Below, one piece after another: positions 30,101 through 43,300 of a DNA stretch of 64,000 nt (the stretch's first letter is position 1; every line of letters begins with the position of its first letter). Under the pieces are notes generated by a model. That model was not told the origin of the DNA. It ran no database searches and saw only the letters and a list, made by a program, of their open reading frames with translations. Origin of the DNA: Leptidea sinapis (lineage: Eukaryota > Arthropoda > Insecta > Lepidoptera > Pieridae); NCBI RefSeq assembly GCF_905404315.1, contig NC_066268.1, positions 10,640,001 to 10,704,000 of the forward strand, written 5' to 3'. A program made the translations under genes and the position numbers.

Positions 30101-33100
30101 CTTATGAATGTCAAAAAAAACGACAAAAAAAAATTTTTTTATTACTTAATTTACCGCTACTTCGTAAAGGGTTGAGCTAATGAGAAGAAGTAGTAAGAAA
30201 CTCATTGCCACTCTTTTAAGTCGAGATTTACATTCTTCTTCTTATCGAGTCGACGGTCACCTCAAATACGGGCAGCCCAAAAAGCCGCAACCGTGATAGC
30301 TCGGTCGGTAGCCTCGTGTAGCTCCTCGTTGAAGTAGTCAGTAATCAGTAGGCTGACTAATCTTTTCACCACGATGGCCACCTCTAAAAACTAAGATTTA
30401 CATTTTAATTCTTTTACAAATAATTTCAATTACAATATATGCAAAGTGACGCAAGAAAAATACTACCAGTAAGTCAAAAAATAAAAAAAAGTAAATTAAT
30501 ACTTATAAACACAAGAATTTTTGAGTATAGTAGATGCATCAATCCACACATACCGTAAATAAATACAGGTATTATGTGAGCATTTCATAAAAAAAAGAGT
30601 TTGTATACTTATGTATGCACGCAAGAAGTTATATACTTCTTTGGCCTAACGAAGCAAAAATCATTAAATGATTTATTCCTCGTGATATTCTTACGTTTTT
30701 GTAAAGAACAATTTTGTAAAAATCTCGCAAAGATGGCTTTGACAATTAATTAATAAATAATGAATACGGCTGTATGGGCTTGCCTGTCCTAATAATGGAC
30801 GACGAAGAAAAAAACGAATGACGCAAACGTCAGAAAATTTTTAAGGAACCAACTTTACACTATTAATTTTTATTAACTAACTTTACGATGTAGAATTCAG
30901 GTGTCAGTGTGCGCGCGCATCGTAATAATTCACTCTCTTCATTTTTCTCCATCGCGCCATAAGAAGTATAACTTCAATAACATATGTAATAAGTTAAGTG
31001 ATCGTTGTATTTTTCAGAACATGAATGAGTGTTCAACGTGCGACGCCCACGGCCGCAGCAGCTTGATCAGCACTTACATCCAGTACCAGTGCCACATCCC
31101 GCGGCCGGCGCTCTCTGACACTGACATCGGCCTGCCACTACCGCCCTCTGGTAACGCCCTTCAACTACTGTCTCAAAATAATCTTAAGTACTTTATTCTT
31201 TATCTATACAAATAAATAAAATTGGAGTGTCTGTTTGTAATATTGAAATAACCGTTTTTTACGACATGTATATGAATATATATGTTACGGGCAATTAGAT
31301 AAGTCCGGGCACTATTAATAATGGCTGGTCTGTATTCATAATGCCTGACTCAATTGGACAATGTGATTAAAACAGCATGATTATTCACTTTTCCCGGCCA
31401 TTATGAATAATGCCCACCCTATCTTGGGCAAAGTAATAAAATAGGTTAACTGTAGTGTTTTTGTTTAATAAATTAAATTAAACTCACAAAATTATCATGA
31501 AAAGTTAACAAAAAATAAACTATTAAACATAGTAGTTATAATAGAATGTAATAACATCATTAGTTTACTATATATAGGCTACCTACTTTTATTTTGACAA
31601 AAATATTACTTAAGAAGAATAGTTTAAAAATTAGTAAACTGAGAAAAATCAACAAAAATATCTAATAATTAAGGACTGTTCAAGAAAGTTATTAAGTTTA
31701 GGTTTATTTATTCTTGCAAGATGAGCTTTTGTGACGTTTGAAATTGCAAAGAATGTTTGATTTCTTGCATTTACAACGTTTAAAATTGCAGTCACCACTA
31801 CAGTTACAATGCTGGAAGCCTTGTCCATCAAAATGAGAGTCTCTTCGAGCAGATTCTCGAAGAGTAATATCAACTTTTGGAACATCGTCGATCGAAATGA
31901 ACTTTTCTTTACACACAGTAAACTGATTACTGGAGTACAGTTGGTTTAAAATACCGTGTTTAGTTCCAAACTTATAAAGTTTTTCTTTTCATTTATTTAT
32001 TTTATTTTATTTATTTGGAAAACCAACAGCTTTCAAAACTTAAATGATACTTAAGATAATTACAGAGAGCCAATTATAGGTTTCCACAATTAGTGCTAGA
32101 GTAAAAAAATTTAACTGACAACGTGAGCATATACAATTCGAAAATTACAATTTACATTATCATTAAAGTTAAAGTTAATGTAACAACTTAAGAAGATGTA
32201 GAGTTATTAGTAAAGAATTTGTTGGCTAAGGCACGTCTTACAGAGTCTACGCTTGAACAGAAGAGATCTAAATTATTATCACTACTTGACAGATTGTTGA
32301 AGCTATTACTTGCTCGCCAAGTAAAAGTATTTCTTTTATAGTTTAGGTTAGTGTGATGAAGTCTTAGTAAATCATGCTGTCACAGTAATCTAACAGGGGT
32401 ATTGAACTGAAGCTGAGCAAGAAGGTCTGGACAGTCAATTAGCCCTTGGGCTATTTTTAAAAGGAGAGTAATTTCGGCTATTTCGCGACGATTCTTTAAA
32501 GGCTGGAGGTGATGTTTACTGCAAAGATTGAGGTAGTCATCAGAGCGGTATGTGACTTTCACACGATAACAAAGATGTTTGAGGAATTTCCTTTGAATAT
32601 TTTCGATGCGGTTAACATACTTCAAGTATGATGGGTTCCAGACCTGAGAGGCGTACTCTAGATTGCTCCTGAAAAATTAACAGTACAGAATTTTTAAAGT
32701 TTTGATATTTTTAAAGTCTTGAGTTACGTATGATGAAACCAAGAGCTCTAGAGGCTTTATTAACTATTGTATCAATTTGAGTGTCAAAAAGTAACTCTGA
32801 GTCATGGTGAGCACCCAAATCTCGAATAACATAGCTACGTTGAAGTTTATTACGTTTAAGCATATAATCAATCAATAGGACATTACGTTTACGAGTGAAT
32901 GTCTGAATGTTGCACTTAAACGCGTTCAATTCTAACTGATTTTGAAGGCAACAGTGTTCAAGGCGTTTCAAATCAGATTGCAAAGACAAAGCATCAGATA
33001 AGGATGTGACTTTCTTGTATATTTTCATGTCATCCGCAAAGCATAGAAGCTGTGAGTGATGTAGGCACCTGTATATGTCGTTTACAAATATTACAAAGAG

Positions 33101-34257
33101 CAAAGGGCCCAAAAGGGAACCTTGTGGGACGCCACTATGGACGGGAACCCAACTAGATATATAGTTGTTAATGACCACTGCTTGAGTTCGGTTATGAACA
33201 TATGATGTGAACCACCGCAATAAATCACCGCTGATGCCTATCTTTTTGAGTTTATCAATAAGTATATGATGCTGTATCCTGTCAAAGGCTTTACTGTAAT
33301 CAGTGTAACCATCAGACCATCAGCCATAGCATCGGTAATACTGGAATTAAGGAGAATTAAATTTGTTGTAGTTGACCTATTTTTTAAAAATCCGTGTTGT
33401 TGGGAGTTGAAAGATTGTTTTAAGGCAAGACTGACCTGAGAATAAATTATTTGTTCGAAAACTTTGGATACTATACATAATTTGGAAATAGGACGGTAAT
33501 TTTCAATATTGTTTTTGGAACCCTTTTTATGAATAGGTGTAATAAAGGCGCGTTTCCAGATGGTAGGGACAATGCCATCAGCTAGTGATCGTTGGAACAG
33601 AATTGCCAGAGGGACGGCTAAAGTACTAGCACAATTAATTAAAACACTTTTTCGACAGATATAATTATAGCAAGTATATTACGACTATCCATCTTGGCCC
33701 GATCTACATCTGGTATCCTTACTTGAACGCTTTGGCCTATATCTGCAATAGGAAATTTTGCATTTGAACGCGCCAACATTTTATCACATTGCCCGGTCCA
33801 AGTGATAGATTCAAGCTATCTCAAACACTGACTTATTACATGGACCACGGTCCGTCGGGCATTATTAATAATGGCCAGTCAAAGTGATAAATTAATAACT
33901 TTTCCCATCGCTCTTGGGCATTATTTATAATGGCCGGTCCTTATTAATAATGCCCAGTTAATCACGTTGCCCGTAACATATATACACCAAATTATATTTT
34001 TTTTTAATTTTTGTCTGTCTTTCTGTTTGTTCCGGCTGAATCTCTGAAATGACTGGACCGATTTTGACGGCAGTTTTATTGGCAGGTAGCTGATGTAATA
34101 AGGAGTTACTTAGCCTACGTTTATTTTAGAAAAATAAAGTAATGTCCAAGAAACTCTAACAAGGTCTAACTCTAAAAATAATTTATATGGAAAAACAACG
34201 TTTGCCGGGTCAGCTAGTGTATTTATATTATACAATACATTAGCGATGATAATACAT

Positions 34258-34307
<50 letters not shown>

Positions 34308-37300
34308 ACCTTAGTAGTGTTAAATAAGTACATACTCAATTAAGCAGATAAAGTTCTTGTCTAGTTAGAGTTAAGTATTTTGTTTTTTTTTATAACAATA
34401 AGGGACGAGACGACCAGGATTCTTGAAAAACCCAGGAATTCTGAGCGGCTCTATAATTGCGCTCGTCACCTAGAAACTTGTTAAGTCTCATTTCTATCAT
34501 TTTTATTTTTTTTTAAATCATAAAGGATATCTTTTGATGTTTCTTTGTTTATGTTATTAAGACGTCCGATCATGGGGGCCCCCTTTTTGGCGCGACTATG
34601 TATCATTTAAATTTAAAAGAAATTTTAATGGAGTTAATCTAATGGAGACAATCTTAATTGGAGTTATTTTGAGGAAAACCAGTTGGCTATCGAATCTTTA
34701 CGATAATTTTAGAATATATTTTACAAAATTGAATAAAAACCTCATGCTTGTACTGCAGTGATGACGGACGGTTCGTGCAAGATCCTCCACGAGGAGATCG
34801 CGCTGCAGTGGGTGGTGGCAAGCGGCTCCACGCGGGACCTGGCCATGACCAACTCCTGGTATGCTGCCTGCACTAGTTAATATAGATTATGTGCTATAAT
34901 AAACAATATAACAGTTGTGGCACTATAGTCTGGCTGGTCGGTTTTTCAACGACTTGTCTAAGCTGGATTTGTTCAACACTCCAATTAGGCAGGTAAAACA
35001 GCTCCTTACCGAGAACTTTTTCAATCATGTGTAATTGTAAATCTTAGGTCTTTTGTTATTTTTTTCCTTTATCATTTGTATATAATTTTCGTTTTAGTTG
35101 TCCACCGTATGCATCTGTGAAAACTTACTTAATTGTCCATCTGTAATTAAGTATGTAACTTAATTTTTTAACCTAGCTGTAAGTTTTCCAAAAAATGAAA
35201 AAAAAAAATAAAAAATAAATAGTCCAACAACTTCGTGCGCGACCATCTCACGGGGTGACAGGCGATGGCGGGGACGGGGTACTAAGAAGTCAGGTAGTGT
35301 TGCGAGGAAGGGGAACGCGTGAGACTACTGTAACCCGATAGTTAGTTACAGTTAACATAGATGATGTGCAATAATAAAATTACATTGTAAACCTATAAAA
35401 GTTGTGGCACTGCCTTTCTAGTTGCCTAATGAAGAGCTAGTATGACAAGTCTAATAGTTATTAATACAACTGTTGTGAAATAAGGGGTATTAAAACACGA
35501 ATGTAGGTGATAATAGTATCATCACATGAGTGTTTTAATACCTAATTATCAACAGTTGCATACAATACTTTATCTACACCCATAATACGAATTCTCTATA
35601 AAAGATTCTGAAACAGTTAGCTTACTGCTAATATTAAAAAGCCAGTCCTAGTAACCATAATATCATCCAATGGAGTATTATTATTAAAACTGATGATATA
35701 CTGTTGTACTGAGTTTCATTACAACACTCGTTTGGATCAAGACAATCGTGCGGCTCGTCTGATGGTTGCTCAATGTGAACAGAACAATTATAGTTATTCG
35801 TACATACACGACGATGCCTTAGATTTTTTGTCCTTGTGGCGTTAAAACTCTTATATGTGTAGAAAGAACGGTTTGGTAATTTAAACGCACATAATAAAAT
35901 TGAAATATCTGTATTTTACAGTTTCCACTAATAATCACAATATGGCAACACTACCCCTTAATTTACAATAAGTAATGCCCACTCGGAAAAAAAAATTCAA
36001 ATTCCAAATTTGTATATTTGATATTAAGATTATTATCTTATATTAGATAATATATACAAAATTAGTTTACAATTAAGCCTTATATATGTAACTATAAAAC
36101 TTATTTCTACAACCCTATCTACGTGTTGAGGGATAAAACTTTATTATGCTTAAAAACTAATACATGAGGTTTGTGGGGGGGGATCCAGGAAACTGGGAAA
36201 ACCTGGCTATTTGCTATGAAATACCCACTCGAACTTAGCGCTCTGGCTTATATAGGGCACGACCGTCTACCGTGATGATGCTACCAACTGTTAGATGGCA
36301 CTGCTGTAGTGCCAAATAACTTACACGAATCAAGTTAACTAAAGATCTTAATATTATACGCCATTATAGTTATTTCTAATCATAGTTATAATTATATTCC
36401 ATAGTATTTAAATATTAACAGTAGCTAAATAAATGTAATTATTAATTGGGATATCTTATGGCAGTTCATGGCGTTGGTTGCGCTTGTTAACACATCAAGC
36501 TGACATATGGTTTTAATAATTTATAAAAAAATCTATATTATTTTTTGTATACTTTGCCTGCTTAGCGTGACAGCGTTCAGTTACTTACAATAATGATATC
36601 TTTTGTTGGGCGACACATAATATAGTATTCTATATGTTAATCGTGTATTTTGTTTTATGAAAATTAAGGGACGAGACGAGCAGGACGTTCAGCTGATGGT
36701 AATTGATACGCCCTGCTAATCATAATGCAGTGCCGCTCAGGATGATTGAAAAACCCATAATTTCTGAGCGGTACTACAACTGCGCTCGTCACCTTGAGAC
36801 ATAAGATGTCAAGTCTCGTTTGCCCAGTAATTTCACTAGCTATGGCGCCCTTCAGAGCGAAATACAGTAAATGCTTGCACATTACTGCTTCACGGCAGAA
36901 ATAGGCGCCGTTGTGGTTCCCATAATCTAGCCGGCATCCGGTGCAAATTAGCCTCACACTGGTATATTAATATTTCAAACTTATAGTTTTGACGTGTGCT
37001 GTTTGCAAGCAGGGCTTTGTTCGAGCTGATGGTCAAGTCCATGGTGGAGTACTTGTACTGGAGCGGCGCGCACGAGGCCCCGCGCAAGGCCCGCTTTCCC
37101 GACCACTTCACTGACGACCTGGCCACCCTCGTCACCAATGTCACAGCGGAGATCATCGCCAAGTCAGTTCACTGCCAACTGTTCTTTAATAATCACTCAC
37201 GTTCCATTTATCCTTCGATTCTTCAGATTATTAAAGAGATTAGAAATTATTATTCTAATTACTCGCGGCCACGCGCTAAACCTGCACGATATAACTCTAG

Positions 37301-40300
37301 TAGGAAAGTTGTTCTATTTACTGGCGGTTCCATGTGCTTTATACTACGTTCGCCCATTCTCACTCTTTCTCAATCGGTCTCAATCTCCCTCTCCCTCTTC
37401 TTGGATAAAAACGTCCCACATTTTCGTGACACTTTATAGTCACATATAGACACTGGATTTACTAAATGATCCCAAATTCGTTCTCTGCACCCTCAAAAAC
37501 CTCGGATTCGATATCCATATTGTTGAAATCATAATTTTGCGCGGCGGCCATCTTGGATTTCAAAAATGATCCCAAATTCGTTCTCTGCGCCCTCGAGAAC
37601 CTCGGATTCGATATCCATATTGTTGAAATCATGGATTTGCATGGCGGCCATCGTGGATTTCAAAACGGATCCCAAATTCGTTATCTGCAATCTCGAGAAC
37701 CACGAACCCTGCCCGATACAAGGCTAGTAGGGAAGCCCGAGAGTAAAAAATACTCTTCCTCAATCGGTATCAATCGCTCTCTCCCTTGAACAAGAACCTC
37801 CTCCTCTTCTTGAACAAAAACGTCTCAAATTTCCGTGACGCTTCCGTTTCCGTTTTATTTGTAAATATTTCACCCTCTTGCGCCTAAAGAAGTTTCACTT
37901 CAAAAATTTCATGTAATAAAAACTCTGTATCGCGGAAAAAATGGTCGTCGATCGGGGCCAAGTCTGTTGAGTACAGAATGTGTCGAATGGTTTCTAAGTG
38001 AGTTTGACCATAGAATTTAAATGGTTTCGAGAGACGTATGAGGTCTTGCGTTATTGTGGAGCAATGATGGTGAAGATCGGTTTACGAGCCGGGACTGACC
38101 ACTGCAAGTATGGCCATCATTGTTCTCTTGCTGTTAGACAACCGATAAAAACAGGCCAGGTTTAATACTCTAATGTGCGTGACAAGCGACGTCTTACACT
38201 CGCGATTTATGATACTTTGTGTTAGTGTTCGTGAATAACTCAAAATAGACGAATGATCTAAGGTTGGAAGTTCGGTACAATAGATATGCTGTTGTTGCTT
38301 GACTGGATTTGAGGAAGGAGGATTATAACATGAAATGACCTACAAACAGTTACCAACGCTTTTCTTTAAGTACCAACATTATAAAATGAGTGCAAAATTT
38401 TTTAATGCACCCTATATACAGGCGGCTTTGGTGCACCCGATCCCTAAGAAAGGTGTACGCGCAGATCCGTCCAACTACCGCCCCATTGCCATTTCCTCCA
38501 TTTTCTCCAAAGTAATGGAGTCTATCATCAACCGCCAGCTCTTGGGATACCTAGAGGGGCACCAGCTGATCAGCGACTGCCAGTACGGCTTCCGTCAGGG
38601 TCGCTCAGCTGGTGATCTTCTTGCATACCTCACCCATAAATGGGCGCAAGCGGTTGAGTCGAAGGGAGAGGCGTTGGCGGTAAGTTTGGACATAGCGAAG
38701 GCCTTGGATCGGGTGTGGTATAAAGCGCTTATAGCGAAACTGCCATCCTATGGGCTTCCCGAGAAGTTTTGCAAATGGGTCACTAGCTTTTTGGCTGATC
38801 GGAGCATCAAGGTTGTTATCAACGGTGCATGCTCCGACTTAAAACCCATAAACGCTGGTGTCCCGCAAGGCTGCGTGCTATCCCCTACGCTGTTTCTTCT
38901 GCATATCAATGATATGCTGCAAATCAGCAATATTCATTGCTATGCAGACGACAGCACAGGGTATGCTTCCTACACCGGCCGTGCCAACATGTCCCGGGAT
39001 AGCGTCGATGAGAACCGGAACAAACTTGTGTCTGAAATCGAGACTATGCTTTGCAAAGTCTCGGAATGGGACCGACAAAATTTAGTCCAATTCAACCCCA
39101 AGAAGACATAAGTTTGTGCGATCACCACTAAAAAGTCTCCCTTTGTCGTATCCCCTCGATTCGAGAACACTCCTCTAACTGCCACAGCCTGTATTGGCAT
39201 ACTTGGCGTCGATATATCGAGCGACGTTCAGTTCCGTGGTCACTTGGAAGAGAAGGCCAAACTGGGCTCAAAAAAGCTTGGTGTACTCAGTAAGGCGAGA
39301 CAGTACTTCACTAAAAGCCACCGCCTGCAAGTTTATAAGGCGCAAATTCGGCCTCACATGGAGTACTGTTCTCACCTCTGGGCGGGTGCTCCCCAGTACC
39401 AGCTTCTTCCATTTGACCGCATACAACGAAGAGCGGCTCGAATCATCGACGATCATGTCATCTCCGATCGGCTTGATTCTCTAGCATTGCGTAGAGATGT
39501 GGGTTCTCTCTGCATCTTCTACCGCATTTATCACGGGGAGTGCTCAGAGGAGATCTTCGGGTTGATTCCAGCGGCCGAATTCCACCACTGGACATTACGT
39601 GCAAAGTACCATCCGCATCACGTAGACGTCTGGCATTCCACAACCGCGCGTTTCGTCCAAAATTTCTTACCTCGCACAGCCACTTTGTGGAATCAACTAC
39701 CGGCAGCGGTTTTCCCGAACAGATACGACTTAGGGACCTTCAAGAAAAAAGCATACCCACCTTAAAGGCCGCCAACGTATTTCTTGACACACCTGTTGTT
39801 GCGGATGTCCATGGGCGGTTGCTTCACCTCTCCCCATCCCGTGAGCCTCTTGCCCTTTTGCCCCCTCTCATATTAATAAAAAAACTACACGTACATTTAG
39901 GATATGTGTTAAAGATGTAAGGTTTTTTTTATGAAAATAAGGGACGATACGAACAGGACGTTCAGCTGATGGTAATTGACTCGCCGTGTCCGTTACAATG
40001 CAGTGTTGCTCAAGATTATTAAAAAACCTAAAAATTCTGAGAGGCACTACGACTGCGCTCGTCACCTGCAGACATAAGATGTCAAGTCTCATTTGCCCAG
40101 TAATTTCACTAGCTACGGCGTCCTTCCGTATTACTGCTTCACGGCAGAAATAGGCGCCCTTGTGGTACTCATTATTTAGCCGGCATCCTGTCCAAAGGAG
40201 CCTCCCACTGGTGAGTAGTAGTAGTACGATAATGAAGTAGTTGTTTCTGTACTTAAAAGTAAATTGTAAAGTGATAAAACTGATGTATATATTTTACAAA

Positions 40301-43300
40301 TTATCTGAAATATCAGTGGCAGCAACCGCTTGCAAAATAAACATGTGTTACAGATACGGCAAGAACAGTCGCCTGACGCAGAGCCTGAACAACAGCCTTG
40401 CGTTCTTCCTATTCGATCTGTTCAGCATCATGGACCGCGGGTTCGTGTTCAACCTGGTGCGCGGCTACCACAAGCAGATGTCGGCCAAGATAGCCTCGTT
40501 GCCCGACGCCGTGCAACTTGTTCTGTATAAGGTTAGTCTCCTATTAACGAAACATGCTGTATTTATCAAGCATATAACTTAGTAAAGACTGGGTATTGGA
40601 ATTCTCGCCCACTCCTAATTTTTGTTTGATTTTATGGAAAAGGAGGACAAACGACCTGGTGTTAAGTAATCACCGCCGCTCTTGCAACACCAGAGGAATC
40701 ACATGAGCGTTGCCGACCTTTAAAGACTGTGTACGCGCTTTTTTGAAGGTATCCATGTCGTATCGTCCCGGAAACACCACACAAGAAAGTTCAATCCACA
40801 GCTTTGTAGTACGTAGAAAGTTCTTTGAAAACCGCACTTTGGAGAACGCCATATATCAAGATGGTGTAGATGATATCCTAATTTGTGGCGTGTCGTGCGA
40901 AGGTGGAATTCGGCAGCAGGAATCAGCTGATTATGTGAGGCACAAATAGCAATGGTAATAGCCGACGTCTTCAATAATTCGAGTCGAATTGTCAGTTTCA
41001 CTACCCGTAGGGTAATGTAGTGAAACGATTTATAAGCGGCGACATTCCCAGATATCCCCTAGAACTTGCCATCAGGCGACTCGCCAGCAATATAATTTTA
41101 AGGTTTATCAAACCTAGCAACGTGCTTAATTTGCAAACGGAAGAGGCGAACTGGTATATTATAATGTCACAGATTAAACAACATAGTAGCTTACATTGAC
41201 ACAAATAGATGGTTTAACTAGTAAGTGGAGGTATATTTTAACACACTCATTTATGTAGACATGCAAGCTATTCTTAAAGTGATGGGTTAACTTTTACATA
41301 ATGTTAATACTTGAATAAATTGACACACACACACACACACAGTGCACTCTTTGACCTTTCGCTTCTTATTCGTAACCATAGGTGGTATATTGGTTGTCAT
41401 AGGGCATTTTTATTGAAGTAGGCATTACTTTGCAGAAATCCATAAGTATCTAGATGTTTTGAATTTTGTTTAGTGTTAATTCCGCCGATGTTTGTCTTTA
41501 AACAATTTGACACGTGTTTCGCCTCTACACGAGACATCCTCAGGAGATGTTGACGCCAAACTCTTGCTCGAGACAGGACAGGCTATGCCTAATGTAAGGA
41601 CCAAATACCATAATATTCTCAAGCGATATAGCCTCTGTATAAAGAGTAAATAATTAAATAATTTTTATATTGTGTAAAATCCAACATCTTTTTCCATTAC
41701 TTGAACTACCACGTTGTTCCAGCTGTCGTTCCTCCGCGTCCTGTGCTCACACGAGCACTACGCGGCGCTGTGCCTCCCGGGCGGGCCGCGCACCACCCCC
41801 GCGCCCCGCCCCGCGTCGCCCGCGCCCTCCGCGCGCTCGTCGGCGTCCTCGGACAGCCGCGGCGGCGCCGTGTCGCTCACGGCCGAGTTCCGCTCGCGAC
41901 ACTACCTGGCCGGCCTGCTGCTCTCAGACCTGGCGGCCGCGCTAGAACTTCCGTTAGTATTATTTAGTATGATATATCTCCATAAGTGCCTTACATTCTA
42001 TGGTTAATGTGTGTTTGACAGATGTCTTAAAATGTCATTTTTTTTGCAACGGCTTTTTAATCCTAATTACAATCTAAGAAAACCATGTGAATTGTGAACA
42101 TTAATAATTTAAGGCGAGGTAACCCAACACTTTAGGTAAAAATCGCTCGAACGTAAGATTCGATAGGTACGCATGGACACGGGCGTCGGGCATGGCTGAG
42201 AACGAACCGAGCAATGCGGGTCAACGACAGCCGACCCGGAAGGACCGCGTAATATTTTTTAAAACTTACAGTTGCGCTAGAGTAAGAAATTACTGTGATA
42301 TTTTTTATGCATTTTTGAAGTAAATATTTTTTATCGACGTATGAGAGAAATGTTATATTACGCGCAAAATAATTATTTCAACATTATGGAAATCGTATCC
42401 GAAATTCTCGAGGCTGCAGAGAACGAATTTGGGATCATTTTAGAAATGCAAGATGGCGCCACGCAAAATTATTTTTTCAACAATATGGGTATCGTATCTG
42501 AGGTTCTCGAAGGTGCAAAGAACTAATTTGGGATCATTTTTGAAATCCAAGATGGCCGCTGCGCAAAATTATGATTTCAACAATATGGGTGTCGTATCCT
42601 AGGTTCTCGAGGGTGCAGAGAACGAATTTGGGATAGTTTCTGTTATTTATGCAAGATGGCCACCGCACAAAATTATGATTTCAGCAATATGGATATCGTG
42701 TTCGAGGTTTTCGTGGGTACAGAAAACGATTTTGAGATCATTTTTGAAATACAAGATGGCCGCCACGCAAAATTATGATTTCAACAATTTCAACGCGAGC
42801 CGCTTTTTGCTCTTCACAGAGCAAATGCGGCATCCATCGGGAAAACAACTTTTTTACACCTAATTGTTCATGCAAGATTATTTGTATTTGACTCATGCCA
42901 ATGTCTAAAGTTGCCTGAATTTCGCGATATGTCACATGTCGATCTTACTCAATCAGCTTACGCACAGCATCAACGTTTTCTTTAGTGACTGCAGTTTTTG
43001 GACGACCTTGACGGGGATCATCACTGAGCTTGACATATCCACGTTGAAAATCAGCAAACCAGCGATAAATTGTGGTTTTGGATGGGGCTTCATCACCAAA
43101 TGCAGAAATCATCCGGTCAACACACTGTTTTTGTGTTAAACCACTTCGAAAGTCATAATAAATCATCGCTCTAGAATTTTCTCGAGTCAATTCCATTTTC
43201 TCAACGACTAAACAAGTTTGAAAAGACCTTGTGACAAGACCGAGAATCTTTTTTTAAATAAATAAATGGTATTCGATTTTTAAAACCAAGGAGTTTTCAA

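Larger units (their letters stand above)
31205..34218. repeat. Older interspersed repeat, split by a DNA transposon
   Basis: The left part is 31205-31282 (AATTGGAGTGTCTGTTTG, ATATTGAAATAACCG). The right part is 33979-34218 (TCTGTCTTTCTGTTTGTTCCGG, ACTGGACCGATTTTGACGG, ending AACGTTTGCCGGGTCAGCTAG). I recognise both as one widespread lepidopteran repeat. They are separated exactly by the Ginger2-like element. Confidence 0.6.
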
